Positions 31,830 to 43,161 of a DNA stretch of 64,000 bases are shown one piece after another. Source of the stretch: Berberis thunbergii (taxonomy: Eukaryota > Streptophyta > Magnoliopsida > Ranunculales > Berberidaceae); assembly GCA_003290165.1 (NCBI GenBank), contig QNQO01000533.1:434001-498000 (forward strand), read 5' to 3'. The notes below the pieces were generated by a model. The model ran no database searches and was not told where the DNA came from. It saw only the letters and a program-made list of their open reading frames with translations. A program made the position numbers and the translations under genes. Every line of letters starts with the position of its first letter. The first letter of the stretch is position 1.

Positions 31830-33420
31830 TTCAGTGTTTTATGGGTGTAATGTCGGGTTTTCAGGGTGTAATTACAGTTTTTCAGGGTGTAAACTCGTAT
31901 AATTTTCTATGAACTGTTAGAACAATTCGCTATGAACTTGTGTAATTTGCTATGAACTCGTGTAAATTCAGTTTTTCAGTTTTCAACTTTTTCATCTACC
32001 CTGTCAGAATTCCAGTGTTTTTATCAGTGTTTTTTATCAGTGTTTTTATCAGAATTCAGTCTAAACTGTCAGTGTAATTTTCTATGAACTGTTTTTCCAG
32101 TGTTTCATCTAAACTGACATAATTCTGTGTTTTTCCAGTTTTTCCAGTGTTTTTTCAGTGTTTTTCCGGTTTTTTCAGTGTTTTTCCAGTGTTTTATCAG
32201 TGTTTTTCCACAGTTTTTCAGTGTTTTTCTAGTGTTTATCTCTGTGAAATTTCTGACAGAATTTCAATGTTGAAATTTCAGAATTTCCAATGTTGAAATG
32301 TTGCAATGTTGCTAATGTTTCTGACAGAATTTCCAATGTTGCAATGTGGGAACCCTGTCAGTAAGAACATAGCAACATAAAAACACTGATTTTATACAAA
32401 AACATAGCAATCAGTTTTATCCAAAAACACTAGCAATCAGTTTTATACAAAAACATAGCAATCAGTTTTATACAAAAACACTAGCAATCAGTTTTACATA
32501 GCAATCGGTTTTATACAAAAACACTAGCAATCAGTTTTATACAAAAGCACTGATTTTATGCAACAGCATAGCAACAACCCTGTCATAAAAACACTGATTT
32601 TATAAACACTAATTTTATAGCAACCCTGTCATAAAAACACTATTATAGCAACCCTGTCATAAAAACACTGATTTTATAGCAACCCTGTCATAAAAACACT
32701 GATTTTATACAAAAACATAGCAACATAGCAACCCTGTCATAAATCCAGTGTTTTTTATCAGTGTTTTTATCAGAATTCAGTCTAAACTGTCAGTGTAATT
32801 TGCTATGAACAGTTTTTCCAGTGTTTCATCTAAACTGACATAATTATGTGTTTTTCCAGTTTTTCCAGTGTTTTTCCAGTGTTTTTCCGGTTTTTTAGTG
32901 TTTTCCAGTGTTTTATCAGTGTTTTTCCAGTGTTTTATCAGTGTTTTCCAATTTTTTCAGTGTTTTTCCAGTGTTTATCTCTGTGAAATTTCTGACAGAA
33001 TTTCAATGTTGAAATTTCTGACAGAATTCCAATGTTGAAATTTCAGAATTTCCAATGTTGCAATGTTGCTAATGTTTCTGACAAAATTTCCAATGTTGCA
33101 ATGTGGGAACCCTGTTAGTGAGAACATAGCAACATAAAAACACTGATTTTGTACAAAAACATAGCAATCAGTTTTATACAAAACACTAGCAATCAGTTTT
33201 ATACAAAAACACTGGTTTTATGCAACAGCATAGCAACAACCCTGTCATAAAAACACTGATTTTATAGCAACCCTGTCATAAAAACATTGATTTTATAGCA
33301 ACCCTGTCATAAAAACACTAATTTTATACAAAAACATAGCAACATAGCAACCCTGTCAGTTTTATGCAACAACATAGCAACAACATAGCAACATTGACTT
33401 AGAAACAACATACAATAGCA
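31830..33420. repeat. CAGTGTTTTT / AAAAACACTG repeat block with 721-bp duplication
   Basis: The region between the convergent MULE genes. It is made of short words TCAGTGTTTTTCCAG and, in the second part, the inverse AAAAACACTGATTTTATA. A large tandem duplication is visible: 32,020-32,740 and 32,741-33,358, aligned for example at GTGTTTTTATCAGAATTCAG (32,040 and 32,761). The second copy has lost about 100 bp. No ORF. Confidence 0.85.
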
Positions 33421-33499
33421 ACACACCATAGAAATAACAAAACAGAATAATATATCATCCAAGATCTTCATTTACATCCAAAACATATTCATTTACATC

Positions 33500-33940
33500 T
33501 CACATACTATCCAAGACCTTAAAAAACAAAAGTACAAGAGTTAATAAAACTACTACTAATATACTGTTGATAAGGTCCTTAGTAAAAGCCCAAGTATCGT
33601 TGAGTTGATTTTCATGAGCTTGATTGCGACGACCCTCGGGAGCATTATTGGGTTGGTCCACCACTTCTTCAGTGTCGTTTGTTCTTGACTCCCTTGTTCT
33701 TGTTCTTGATTGGTGCTCTCTTCTCGACGCTTGTTCTCTTTCTCTTCTCGACGCTTGTTCTCTTTCTCTTCTTGCCTCCTGCTCCTTCCACATTTCATAA
33801 TCTTCAACCGCTTCTTCAAGTGAATTGAAACCCTTGTAGACAGCATCCGTATACCCGTTCACTTGTAGTGCGCAACTTGACCAAGTAACATATATGCCAG
33901 GAACATGCCCACGATAAACGACATAAGCTACGTATGTCAT
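33500..33940 (-). CDS. RNase H1 N-terminal/viroplasmin-like domain protein with C-terminal TM, second gene of the MULE
   Basis: A 146-residue open frame starting at ATG 33,940, two bases after a CGCAG acceptor at the end of a 658-bp leader intron (34,600-33,943, donor TTT/GTAAGT). Residues 3-50 match the hybrid-binding domain of RNase H1, also called the Cauli_VI or viroplasmin domain: YVVYRGHVPGIYVTWSSCAL, QVNGYTDAVYKGFNSLEEAV. That domain binds RNA/DNA hybrids or dsRNA. Residues 50-100 are charged, with a repeated RREREQAS and SRTRTRESRTN. Residues about 120-143 (LINSILVVVLLTLVLLFF) form a likely membrane anchor. No RNase H catalytic domain follows. The frame is intact, unlike the transposase opposite. 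It could be the MULE's own accessory gene or a captured host gene; position near the terminal repeat and symmetric leader intron favour the former. Confidence 0.7.
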   Translation of the reverse strand: MTYVAYVVYRGHVPGIYVTWSSCALQVNGYTDAVYKGFNSLEEAVEDYEMWKEQEARREREQASRREREQASRREHQSRTRTRESRTNDTEEVVDQPNNAPEGRRNQAHENQLNDTWAFTKDLINSILVVVLLTLVLLFFKVLDSM

Positions 33941-33942
33941 TC

Positions 33943-34600
33943 CTGCGTTGGCAAAGTAACATATGTTAGTTGGCGTGACACAGGCAAGAATACATAAAAA
34001 TACATTGCATTAGAAACAACAAAAACAAAAAAAAATACATTAAAACACTGAGATACATTTCAGAAATTATATACACAAACTAATTTTATCCAAACCAACC
34101 AGCTCAACCAAACTAGAGAACATTATATACACAAACTGAGATACATTTCAGAAATAAAGTTAATACATGATACCTACAATCTCCCATGATTGTTTCACTA
34201 CAATCTCCCATGATTTCCTTATTTCCTTAGGAAGTGCTCGCAATCAGTTTTCTACACATGATACCTTGATTTTAAGGTATTTTCAAAGAGAAATCTCTCC
34301 AAGGTTTGAATGGATTGCAATGAACAATACGGTCCTACTACTATCGTATTGGTGCCGTGGGCATCGTTACTTTGAGTTTGAAGGGGTTACATTAAGGAAA
34401 TAAGTGAACATCTGTAAATTCAGGACCAATAACATCTTGTTATGGTCCCTTGGCTTTTCCAAATGCTTTTCAATGAAATAGTATAGTAATCTTCAATGTC
34501 GAAACCCCAAACATCAAATTTTCAAATAGTTTCTCTACAAATGGAGAAATCGAAGATTTGGAAGCATAAACATAACAAATAGAAGAACAAGAAGACTTAC
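33943..34600 (-). other. Leader intron of the second MULE gene
   Basis: Donor GTAAGTCTTC at 34,600 and acceptor CAACGCAG at 33,943, immediately before the ATG. Length (658 bp) and position mirror the 647-bp leader intron of the transposase gene. The two CTACAATCTCCCATGATT copies near 34,170-34,215 lie inside it. Confidence 0.55.
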
Positions 34601-34820
34601 AAACTTGGGATCACTGAAGAAGTCCCGTCCAGGAATCGCAAAGAGAAAGAAGAGTGAGGGACTGAGAAAGAAAGGTCGACCACCTATAGCTGTAAAACTT
34701 GAAGTTTCATTCTGTTTGGGACTGAGGGACTGAGAAAGAAGAGTGGGGATCTAGGGTTTATGTTGTACCCAAATCGAAGAGAATGAATCGAAGTCTCATT
34801 CTGTTTTTTTTTTTTTTTTT

Positions 34821-34893
34821 GTCCGCTTTAATCACACGTGCCTGTCATGCCTGGATGGGCACGTGCCTAGCACCATCCAGGCGAAATACCAGG
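34821..34893 (-). repeat. Right terminal inverted repeat of the MULE
   Basis: Inverse of the left repeat, preceded by a T-run at 34,804-34,820. Contains the same internal GCCTGGATGG / CCATCCAGGC hairpin. Confidence 0.85.
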
Positions 34894-34924
34894 TAAAAAT
34901 CCGGTGTGCCCTAGCTTTGCTCAT

Positions 34925-35150
34925 ATTTAACATATTCCAATTCTTATCATTATACCGCTTATTATTTTTCTTCAGCCCAATTTCACATAGTACAAATAGG
35001 GGCGTCAATTGAAAAAGGCATCCAAGTTGAGTATGTGGTGTTTGTGAAATCATGACTTCCAACATTTTTTCAAATGTATGAATTACGCGTGTGTCATTGT
35101 TGCACAAGCTCGACTGCGAAACTATAAAGCATATCTTCGTCGAGAGCATT
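34925..35150 (-). pseudogene. Possible LINE zinc-binding-region fragment right of the MULE
   Basis: Broken minus-strand frames read LNLDAFF- and APICTM-NWAEEK-like words, resembling the region between RT and RNase H of plant LINEs. With the RNase H remnant at 27,010-27,530 it may be the other half of one LINE split by the MULE. Weak evidence. Confidence 0.3.
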
Positions 35151-35170
35151 TCGATCGAGTTTTTTACATA

Positions 35171-35535
35171 TGTTAGAATATGTAAGGCTTACACTCAACA
35201 TAGTCAATCTCAAGTCCAAGATTGATTTACATCTACAAGAAGGAAAGTACAAGAATAATAAAGTTAGAATAGGAAAGTCCAGATAATTAAAGAAGTAAAG
35301 TGAGAATAGGAAAGTATTGATTCACATCTACAAGAAGGAAAGTACAAGAATAATAAAGTTAGAATAGGAAAATCCAAATAGTTAAAAAAAGTAAAGTGAG
35401 AATAGGAAAGTCAGAAGACTCTATTTTGTATAGAAAGCTTTAAGTTTCATGTTTCCACAAAGTTAGGCAGAAGTTAGTTTTATATAAGCTTGTATTCAGG
35501 TAAGGAATAAGATACAATTCTCCATTTTTTTTACA
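35171..35535 (+). repeat. LTR of a Ty1/copia-type element
   Basis: TGTTAGAATATG ... TTTTTTTACA, 365 bp, immediately followed by a tRNA-iMet primer-binding site. It contains a tandem duplication of about 95 bp (35,222-35,316 and 35,317-35,413). No second LTR is seen, so the element is truncated. Confidence 0.75.
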
Positions 35536-35547
35536 TGGTATCAGAGC
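35536..35547 (+). promoter_or_regulatory. Primer-binding site (initiator tRNA-Met)
   Basis: TGGTATCAGAGC directly after the LTR, complementary to the 3' end of plant initiator tRNA-Met. Confidence 0.85.
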
Positions 35548-36370
35548 AACTTTATTTGGTGACCTAAGACTCCGGAGATTCAAGTCTTTCCCCACTTCCA
35601 ACGACTACTCTAGACACAAGAGGCGGGGAAAGGATTACAGCAGCAGGAACATCCTCAAACAACAAGTTCAACCAAATTGAAAGGAAATCACACTCTGTAA
35701 TAGAGTTCATGCACCATCGCAAGCCAACGCCTTGTTTCCTCTCTTCCTAATAGATTCGACGCCATCAATGGCGCTTATCGCAGCTTCTGTCGACGCACAA
35801 AAAAAAAACAAGAACAAGAGGATTCCTCCTTCTCTTCGTCTCCTTCAGTCAGCCTTCCTAAATCTCAGTTTCCTTCAATACCACCACCACTTTCGCAAAC
35901 AAATAGCAGCAGCAGTAAACAAACACCACCACTTTCGTAAACAAACAGAGCATCCGCTCAAATCAACTATCATTCACCTTCACGTAAAGTAACCAGCAGG
36001 AACAAGTAAGGAAATTTCATAACAACAACAAAGCAACACAACTAAGAAGATGTCGCCAACAAAGAAATCGATCATCGCCATAGATCATTCACGTTGCCAC
36101 CAATCGGCGACCTTCTCGCCTCCATCTCGACAACAACAGACGGTCTCGTTGCCGCCTAAATCATAGACCTTCACTCAGCCTTGAACATCATCTCAAAAAG
36201 TCCATTCACAACCTCAATCGAACCAGAGAACGCTTGACAAAGGAGATCGCAACAACAACAAACTAGGCATACCTTGTGAAGAAGCCCTATTCGGAGGGAA
36301 AAGAAATTTGATTAAAGGAACATGCTATTTGCATCCTAGAGCTTTACTCAGTACCACCACAAGCAAAAAA
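35548..36370 (+). mobile_element. Truncated interior of the copia-type element
   Basis: Leader-like sequence downstream of the primer-binding site. Rich in short simple repeats (CACCACCACTTTCG, AACAACAACAAA) and without recognisable gag or pol. The end is not defined. Confidence 0.4.
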
Positions 36371-36373
36371 AAT

Positions 36374-36495
36374 TGTGTTGACTCAAATTGAACAATACCA
36401 AAATCTGTCTTGACTCAAATTAAGCAATATCAAAATTTGTGTTGACTCGAATTGAGCAATACAAAAATTTGTGTTGACTTGAATCGAGCAATTTT
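36374..36495. repeat. 32-bp tandem repeat, four copies
   Basis: TGTGTTGACTCAAATTGAAC-type units begin near 36,374, 36,406, 36,438 and 36,470. The copies drift by a few bases. Confidence 0.85.
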
Positions 36496-36692
36496 CTTCA
36501 TACCAAAATTATCCAAATTGGATAGTCATTCTGACCACTCGAATCGAACCATTAGCCGTTCATTCAACAGTCATGATTTCTTCATATAAAAATTATCTAA
36601 AATTTTATCCAGAATTTTTATCTAGAATTCAACTTCAGAAAGTAATTTCACGCCTACCTATCTTAGATAATTTCACGCATTGGGACCAAGGA

Positions 36693-36848
36693 GTGTGTGA
36701 TTCTCATGTTCATGGGACTTCTATTTCCAGCATTGATCACAAAATCAAATGGTGAATGTGAAGTGATACATCAATTTGGTCTAAAATGTTAGGGTCCCCT
36801 CATGAATTCCCATGACATAGAATTTCATGCAACCAAACACACCCTTAG
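36693..36848. mobile_element. Partial MITE related to 25,952-26,460
   Basis: GTGATTCTCATGTTCATGGG ... TTCATGCAACCAAACACACC matches the right half of the 25.9-kb MITE, including the terminal AACCAAACACACC. The left half is not seen. Confidence 0.6.
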
Positions 36849-37182
36849 TTGTTATATCCAAATGATTCTGGTATGGTTCCAGATCTAATTGCAATTTTAA
36901 AGGTTTCAATTTAGGATATATATGTATCCGGTGCGAACATGTAGGTTATCTAGTCTAGTTTTGAAATAGAATAAAATTTTGAATTGCACCCTGACACCAT
37001 CTATATATGTGCATGCATCGGGCACGATTTACGTGCACCAGGCGTCCTTTGCTGTGCGAGTTCAATATCCCGTTAACATAAAGGATATTTTTAATTAAAA
37101 CTTTTAAATATAAGATTCGAGGAGACAATTTAGCATAGGTCATTAATTTGATGCTAAATTGTTTTCGTAACAGATATTTTAA

Positions 37183-37373
37183 GAGTGATTCTATGTGTCG
37201 AGGGAAAGGGCGAGGAAACCAGCGAGGAAAAGGAGGTGGCGGGGGGTGAACCGTTCACCCCCCTCAAGATGCGCGCGCCAAAAACATCTCGAGGGGGGTG
37301 AACTGTTCACCCCCCGCCACCTCCTTTTCCTCGCTGGTTTCCTCGCTCTTTCCCTCGACATTTAGAATTTCCC
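37183..37373. mobile_element. Hairpin MULE-MITE, copy 2
   Basis: A 191-bp near-perfect palindrome, almost identical to copy 1. Flanked by the exact 9-bp duplication ATATTTTAA (37,174-37,182; 37,374-37,382). Ends GAGTGATTCTATG / CATTTAGAATTTCCC. Confidence 0.95.
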
Positions 37374-37526
37374 ATATTTTAACTCAAATCGTCAATTCAC
37401 CAACCCTGTCTTAACTTTGCTATTTTTTTATTATATTTGTACACAAAAGAAAATTAATTAGTGGAAGGGCGGTTTGTTAATTTACCACGTAACATGAAAA
37501 AAAAATTGCCACAGGACAATTGGTAA

Positions 37527-37672
37527 TTGGGCTTGTCTAATCGACGAGGAAACAGCGAAGGAGGGGGGACCCTCCATACCCTTCAAGATATGTGCACTCA
37601 CGTAGCTCGAAGGGGATGGAGGGTTCCAACCCCCTCCCTCACCCGTTTCCTCGCCAATTAGAACTAATCACC
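37527..37672. mobile_element. Hairpin MULE-MITE, diverged copy 3
   Basis: GGGCTTGTCTAATCGACGAGG pairs with the inverse end CCTCGCCAATTAGAACTAATC. The arms GGGGGGACCCTCCATACCC / GGGATGGAGGGTTCC pair less well than in other copies. No duplication was recognised. Confidence 0.7.
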
Positions 37673-37682
37673 AACTGTGTCA

Positions 37683-38689
37683 TTGTAGCTAGGAGCGATT
37701 ATTGTTAAATAAGTAGATATTTTAAGGATGATGGTGTCATTGACATGGAAAAACTGAATGGATGGATAGTCAACTTGGCGACTCTTTTTACTTTGTATGA
37801 TATTAATTAATCACCAACTGTTTGAAGCAGCCGTTTCATACACTGACTTGGCAAAAAATTCAAAGAAATTATTCAAAATTAAAACTATGACTTGGAAACA
37901 ATAATACAAGATATAGATTTGTTCGAAAATAATTTTATCTAGTAGGTTATGCTGAAGAGAGCTGATATAAGTTGCAGACTTATGCTACAAGTTTAATCAA
38001 ATAGTAGAAAAGTGCTTCATGGAGCTTCATAATTAAACATTGATATTTTTATGTTGATTCCAAAATGTATGAAGTGTTCATGAAGTATAGTAACAGATTG
38101 AATGACTATATCCAGGAAATGGCAATGCAAGCCATTGATGTTGAAGGGTGGGTGGGTCCAAAAAAGGGATGATAAAAACTATAGCGTAAACTATGTTTAG
38201 TGGAATGATTAGTCACAAATGACCCAATGGAGACGAGAGTAGTAAAAATAATACTCTTCAACGCATAGATATAGTATATGAGCATTGCATTGGAAATAAC
38301 ATATTGGCGATAAGTGTTGACTAAGTATCGTCACGTTGAGCTGCGTAGGTTCATGAACAAGGATAAATAAGATTTAAAGAAAAAATACAAAAACATACCC
38401 TCACTTCTACTAAATAAGAAGAGAATGTAAGAATCCAACAATGAAAATTTTATGTCCCATGGTTAAGTTAGGTTTAACAGAAGATGAATTTGGTAATGAG
38501 CTCTTTTATGAAATAGGTCGACAATAGAGTAATGGACACACATGAAAATTTAAGTAGTAAACAAAAAATTAATCTAATTTCACATGCTATGGTGCAACAT
38601 ATATGGTGTTGAAGACTATGAAACAGCCAAGCCTTATTTTTTTTGTGAAAGAGTGTTAGGACTCGATGAGCTCTAAAGGATGGTGAATG
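37683..38689. other. Non-coding stretch, no gene seen
   Basis: About 1 kb without a credible ORF. The phrase TAATCACCAACTGT occurs at 37,666 and 37,807. Confidence 0.5.
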
Positions 38690-38696
38690 GTAAATA

Positions 38697-41152
38697 GGTT
38701 TTTTTTTGTTTTTTTTTAATTTTCACTCCCCCATCAAAATAAATAGTTTATTTAGGATTGGTCCCTAAAAGATGTTATATTGCAAATGCCTCCAGACTAA
38801 CTGTCCACACTCATTGATTGTGACTGCCCTCACATGCATATTTTATGTGACAAAAATGCCCTTACGGTCATTTCACGTGGTTTGCACGCGAGACTCATTT
38901 GATGAGAAATAGTTTCAATCTGGACCGTCCACCAAAAAGGTAATCCATGTTGACGGCTTGTGTTAATTTTCTAAACAAATAACCACATTTAAATAACAAA
39001 TTTTTTTTTGAACAGATCCAAGTTTCGAGCTTAGGGTTTCATTATATAAAGGTTACATAAAACCTAGATCTGAGTTATTTCATCCATTGATTTCAGTTTA
39101 GGACACCATCATCAAGGTAAGTCAGTGATTTTCATTTCATTTTCACATTTTGGTGAGCATTTTTTTAGAATTGTAAGTCATATTCAACATCTCGCAGATC
39201 TGTTACTGTCAGTAATTTATAATAAGGGGGTAAATATAATAAAATATGTTTATTTTCCATGCAAATTTTCGGCAAGCACTGTCATCAGCACAATCATACA
39301 AGTGAAGACTACTCTTATTTGTATTATGTTTGTCCCATATGCACATTCATTGAAGATTATCTCATGCTTCTGATGAAACCCATGTTTGACAAAAAGCAGT
39401 CAGGGAGTAGTACCTAGGGTATAAAAACTAATTGACAATAACAAGGAGATGAAAGAAAGTTTGTTATCCATGGTTTAGATGATGGGTTTGTCACAGTTGA
39501 AGGATCAAATGGAGATAGGTGGGGGGTGAAAATATTTGTTTGATTTAGTGATTGCGAACAATGGGAACTGTCAAGGATTATGTGTGCATGCAGTGGTGAC
39601 TACGGTCAATCAAAGATCAATATGGGCAGAGTAAGTAACATATCATGCTAAACTTTACACCTTGCAACTTCATTACCAACAACTTCAGTGAAAGGTTCAA
39701 TAATTGGATTATGAAATTGAGAGACAGGCCCATATGCAAATTCCTTGAAGAATATCACATGGTCAATTAGAGACCAAACTGAGTTGTGTAAGTAACATAA
39801 CAACTACTAAACTTTACATCTTGTTTGATTATGAATGTTTCTGATCTGAAGTGCGTATGTTGCAGGTATTATAGCTCTTACCACTTTGTCAGAGCTTAAC
39901 CAAATATAGGAACAGTTCCACAGAGGGTCTTACTGCTCCAGAGAAACACAATGCACAGTCTGTAATGTACACTTCACCCTTCGCACCATTTGCATCATTC
40001 ACAAGATAGAGCTTTCAACAAGGTGTGAGACCTCCTCTAATCGAGGGTAGAGGCATATGCAAGGGCAGAAGCAGAAACAGAAGAGAACCAGACATGTGAA
40101 TACAAACTAAATTTTTTGAGAGTGCACCATTTCATGGTTGAATACAACATGGAATGCATATGACAGGATGTACCTAGCTAACACTTTAAAGACTTTAATT
40201 GTTTCGTTTATGACATGGTAAATACTCATGTTTACATGTGATTGGAGCCACTTTTTTTTTTGGGGTTTCTAGTGCTTTGTTAATGGTTTGACATGACAGT
40301 GTAGTTTTTGTTGAACATGATGTACTTTTGCAACATATGCGCTTTTGAATGTTTGTTGCAACAGGTTGTATATATATCATATTGCAACAGGAATTTTTGA
40401 ATGTTGGTTGCAACAGGGTGCATATATATCACATTGCAACAGGGTGCATTTGTATGTAGCTTTACAACATTGTTCATTTGACATAAGTTTCTATGTAGGT
40501 TTATCTATGTCCGTTTACATTTGCATTTGTTGCCTTGCATATAGTTCAAGCCATACATACAGATTGGTAGTTTTGCATATAGTTGTCAATACTTACATTT
40601 ATAGAATTGCCAACATGAGTGAGCTCATCAAAATGCTATGTTTTTACATACATTAACAATTTTCAACATTACCCCCTAAAACAAATTGTAGTCAGTAATT
40701 AACCCCCTATAATATATTTGTATTTAAGAATGCCCTTGGTTCAGTACAAATTCACAGCAGATGGATAGAGGTTAAAGATAACATGTAAATAGTTGTATAT
40801 GGACTTAAACATGCAACTTTTATGCCCTTGGCTACTCTAAACACCTCTTCCCTTATGAACTTTCATGGAACCACTCTACTGAATAAATGAAGATGACTCC
40901 AAGTGAGTTTTCTTCTCCTTTCCAACATATAACGACTACTTTCAATCCCAGTCATTGGAAATGTTCAATCCCGACCGTTAGATTGTACACGGATATTTTG
41001 GACGTCTAAACCGTGTCCATTTGAAAACAGTGTCATGCAGTAACAACCTATAGATATGGACCACTAGTCTTGGGGGCATATGAAGTATGATATCTTTTAG
41101 GGACTAATCCTGAATAAGCTATTTATTCTGGGGTAAGTAAAAAAAAACCCTA
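38697..41152. mobile_element. 2.5-kb MULE-like element with long imperfect inverted ends
   Basis: The left end (AATAAATAGTTTATTTAGGA, TTGGTCCCTAAAAGATGTTA ...) pairs with the inverse of 41,080-41,130 (AATAAATAGCTTATTCAGGA, TTAGTCCCTAAAAGATATCA). The outermost bases are homopolymer-rich (GGTTTTTTTT both ends). GTAAATA flanks both sides (38,690-38,696; 41,153-41,159), with the next two bases differing, so it may be a decayed 9-bp duplication. The inside has possible splice sites (CATCAAG/GTAAGT near 39,117) but no long ORF or transposase. Probably a non-autonomous Mutator-type element. Confidence 0.6.
40325..40470. repeat. TTGCAACAGG short repeats
   Basis: Six copies of TTGCAACAGG-like words spaced 20-40 bp apart, with GTTGTATATATATCA / GTGCATATATATCA spacers. 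Confidence 0.75.
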
Positions 41153-41159
41153 GTAAATA

Positions 41160-42715
41160 CTAACTTTTCTAAAAAAACAAATTGAAAATTTTTTTTTTTT
41201 TGAAAATTTTCCTAAAGAAGATCTAATTCAAGGTTTCTTAAGCAAACTCATATAACAATATTGCAACTCTAGATAGTAAACTACTAGTACTTTTCCACTA
41301 CAGTGTTTAATTGAGTCACCTGAAATTCAAATAACAAGTGAATCAATCAAAAAATAACCTACTAGCAGTTTCTGATCAACTGCCGAGAATAAGAACTCTA
41401 GTTGGCTGAGATGTCAGAGGCTTTATCTTTTGGATCAAAAATAAATTTCTACTCAAAGTCAGGTCAATCCACTAATTAGGTAGTTCCAAAAACATGTAAT
41501 AATCCTAATTCAAAGTATTAATTAAAGCTAACAAATTGATATGCAAGATTACGAACAAAATCCCCAAGTGTTTATGGTTTAAGCATGCAAGTTTATGGCT
41601 AAATCAAAGCATACATTCAACTCATTAATTAGGCATGCAAAGTAACCAAAGAGCAAGAGGAAAGAGAAATCAAACTAAGGTAAAACACATGATATAAAAA
41701 GGTTTACCTAAATTGGAGTTTGATTGGCCACTTTCTCAGTAAAATAAAGTCTCGACACCATGAGCTTTTATTACTAAATTATCCATGAATTAGAGTCAAA
41801 CATCTCTTTAATAAAATCTTCTTTCTTGAAACTACATCCATGACCTTGTAAGGCCAAATCGATACTCATACAAGGATTTAAGTTTAGTAAAACTTCACTT
41901 AATATTCTCTCATTTAGTAACACTTTTTGTCCAATTTGGGAAATTTTTAGCTTTAATTCAATCAACCCATACCTATGAAAGGCTGCTTCTTCAACCCAAG
42001 ATGAGGTGAAAGCATGAAGTTTTTCTCACCTTCCAAAGGAGGCATGAACCGAATGAATCTCTTTTTCAGCCTTTTTTTAACTCTTCTCTCTCTTCAATAT
42101 GATCTTGAAGACTGCGTTATGATACATATGAACAACTGAAGGGGTTTAAGTTCAAGGTTGTGTAATGTCATATTTCTATAACGGCTAGTTCAAAATGACT
42201 TTTGTTATACTTGACTTGATTTCAAGAAGACATGTAGATGACACTTGTCGACCAGGCTTGCTAAAATGAACATTTTATTGAATTGTCTTTTAAGCCTCGA
42301 GTTTCTTTGTTGTTTTTGCCATTTTAGTCCGACTTTCATTGACTTAATTCAACCTCATCTTGTACTTTACTATTCTTGAATCTTCTTTTGAATTTAATCA
42401 TCTTGATCAATCTTGACTATGATTTTCAATTGGTCTTTCTTTGGCTTTGAATTTGATCAACATCGGCCTTCGATTTCCAATGCAATGAATCTTCTTCTTT
42501 TGGTTCATCTCTCCCTATGGTATTGACATCCAAAAGTCTTGAACTATTTTCTTCTTTAATAATATGTGGGCTTGACTTGTTAACCTACTTGTATGGCTTA
42601 AATCTTAGACCATCATGGATTTGACTTTGGCGCCTTTATAACTTTGATGAGACTTGAACAATCTTACAAAGCCAACGATCTAAAAATCAAACACTCAATG
42701 CAAAGTAGATCCTCC
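41160..42715. other. Non-coding stretch, no gene recognised
   Basis: AT-rich; the longest open frames are short and have no recognisable motif. TCTTGA/CTTTGA-rich text near 42,290-42,660 looks like a decayed retroelement. No boundaries were found. Confidence 0.45.
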
Positions 42716-42874
42716 CCAGTTTGCAGTTATTTGGTTTGTTTATTTATTGGGTGGGGCCCTTCCAACTTCTGCTTGCTTTCTGCCAAAAAAAAAAATCAAT
42801 GCAAGGCAACCAAATATGTTTAAAGGGATTCCAAATTAAGGTCTTGTACATAATTCATAAACTCATTGGACAAT

Positions 42875-43051
42875 CAGGAATTCTAAATGTCGAGGAAATG
42901 GGCGAGGTCAGCGACGTGGTGGGGTGGAGACCGTCCACTCTGCTCGGGATGCGTGTCATTGTTTTTGGTGCGCGCATCTCGAGCGGAGTGGACGGTCTCC
43001 ACCCCGCCACGTCGCTGACCTCGCCTGTTTCCTCGACATTTAGAACTGCTC
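42875..43051. mobile_element. Hairpin MULE-MITE, copy 4
   Basis: A 177-bp palindromic element flanked by an exact 9-bp duplication TTGGACAAT (42,866-42,874; 43,052-43,060). Ends CAGGAATTCTAAATGTCGAG / CTCGACATTTAGAACTGCTC. Arms GTCAGCGACGTGG-GGGGTGG pair exactly; the loop is around GTGTCATTGTTTTTGGTG. Confidence 0.95.
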
Positions 43052-43161
43052 TTGGACAATACATTATCACACTTTCCTCATTTTCAATTGATGACTCCGC
43101 GACTAACTCCTCCAACCGCATTTCATTATTTTTCATTTTTGCAATAGGATCCCACTAACTA

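Larger units (their letters stand above)
27596..34893. mobile_element. 7.3-kb MULE with two convergent genes
   Basis: Terminal inverted repeats of about 73 bp: 27,596-27,668 (CCTGGGATTTGGCCTGGATG ...) and the inverse at 34,821-34,893. The rightward gene is a FAR1-type MULE transposase (now broken). The leftward gene encodes an RNase H1 hybrid-binding/viroplasmin-like protein. The two face each other, each with a leader intron near one end, and share a duplicated AT-rich repeat between them. A hAT MITE (29,313-30,037) interrupts the transposase. A clean 9-bp duplication was not found; TGCTCATTT left of the element and TGCTCATAT about 25 bp beyond the right repeat are candidates with one mismatch. 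Confidence 0.85.
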
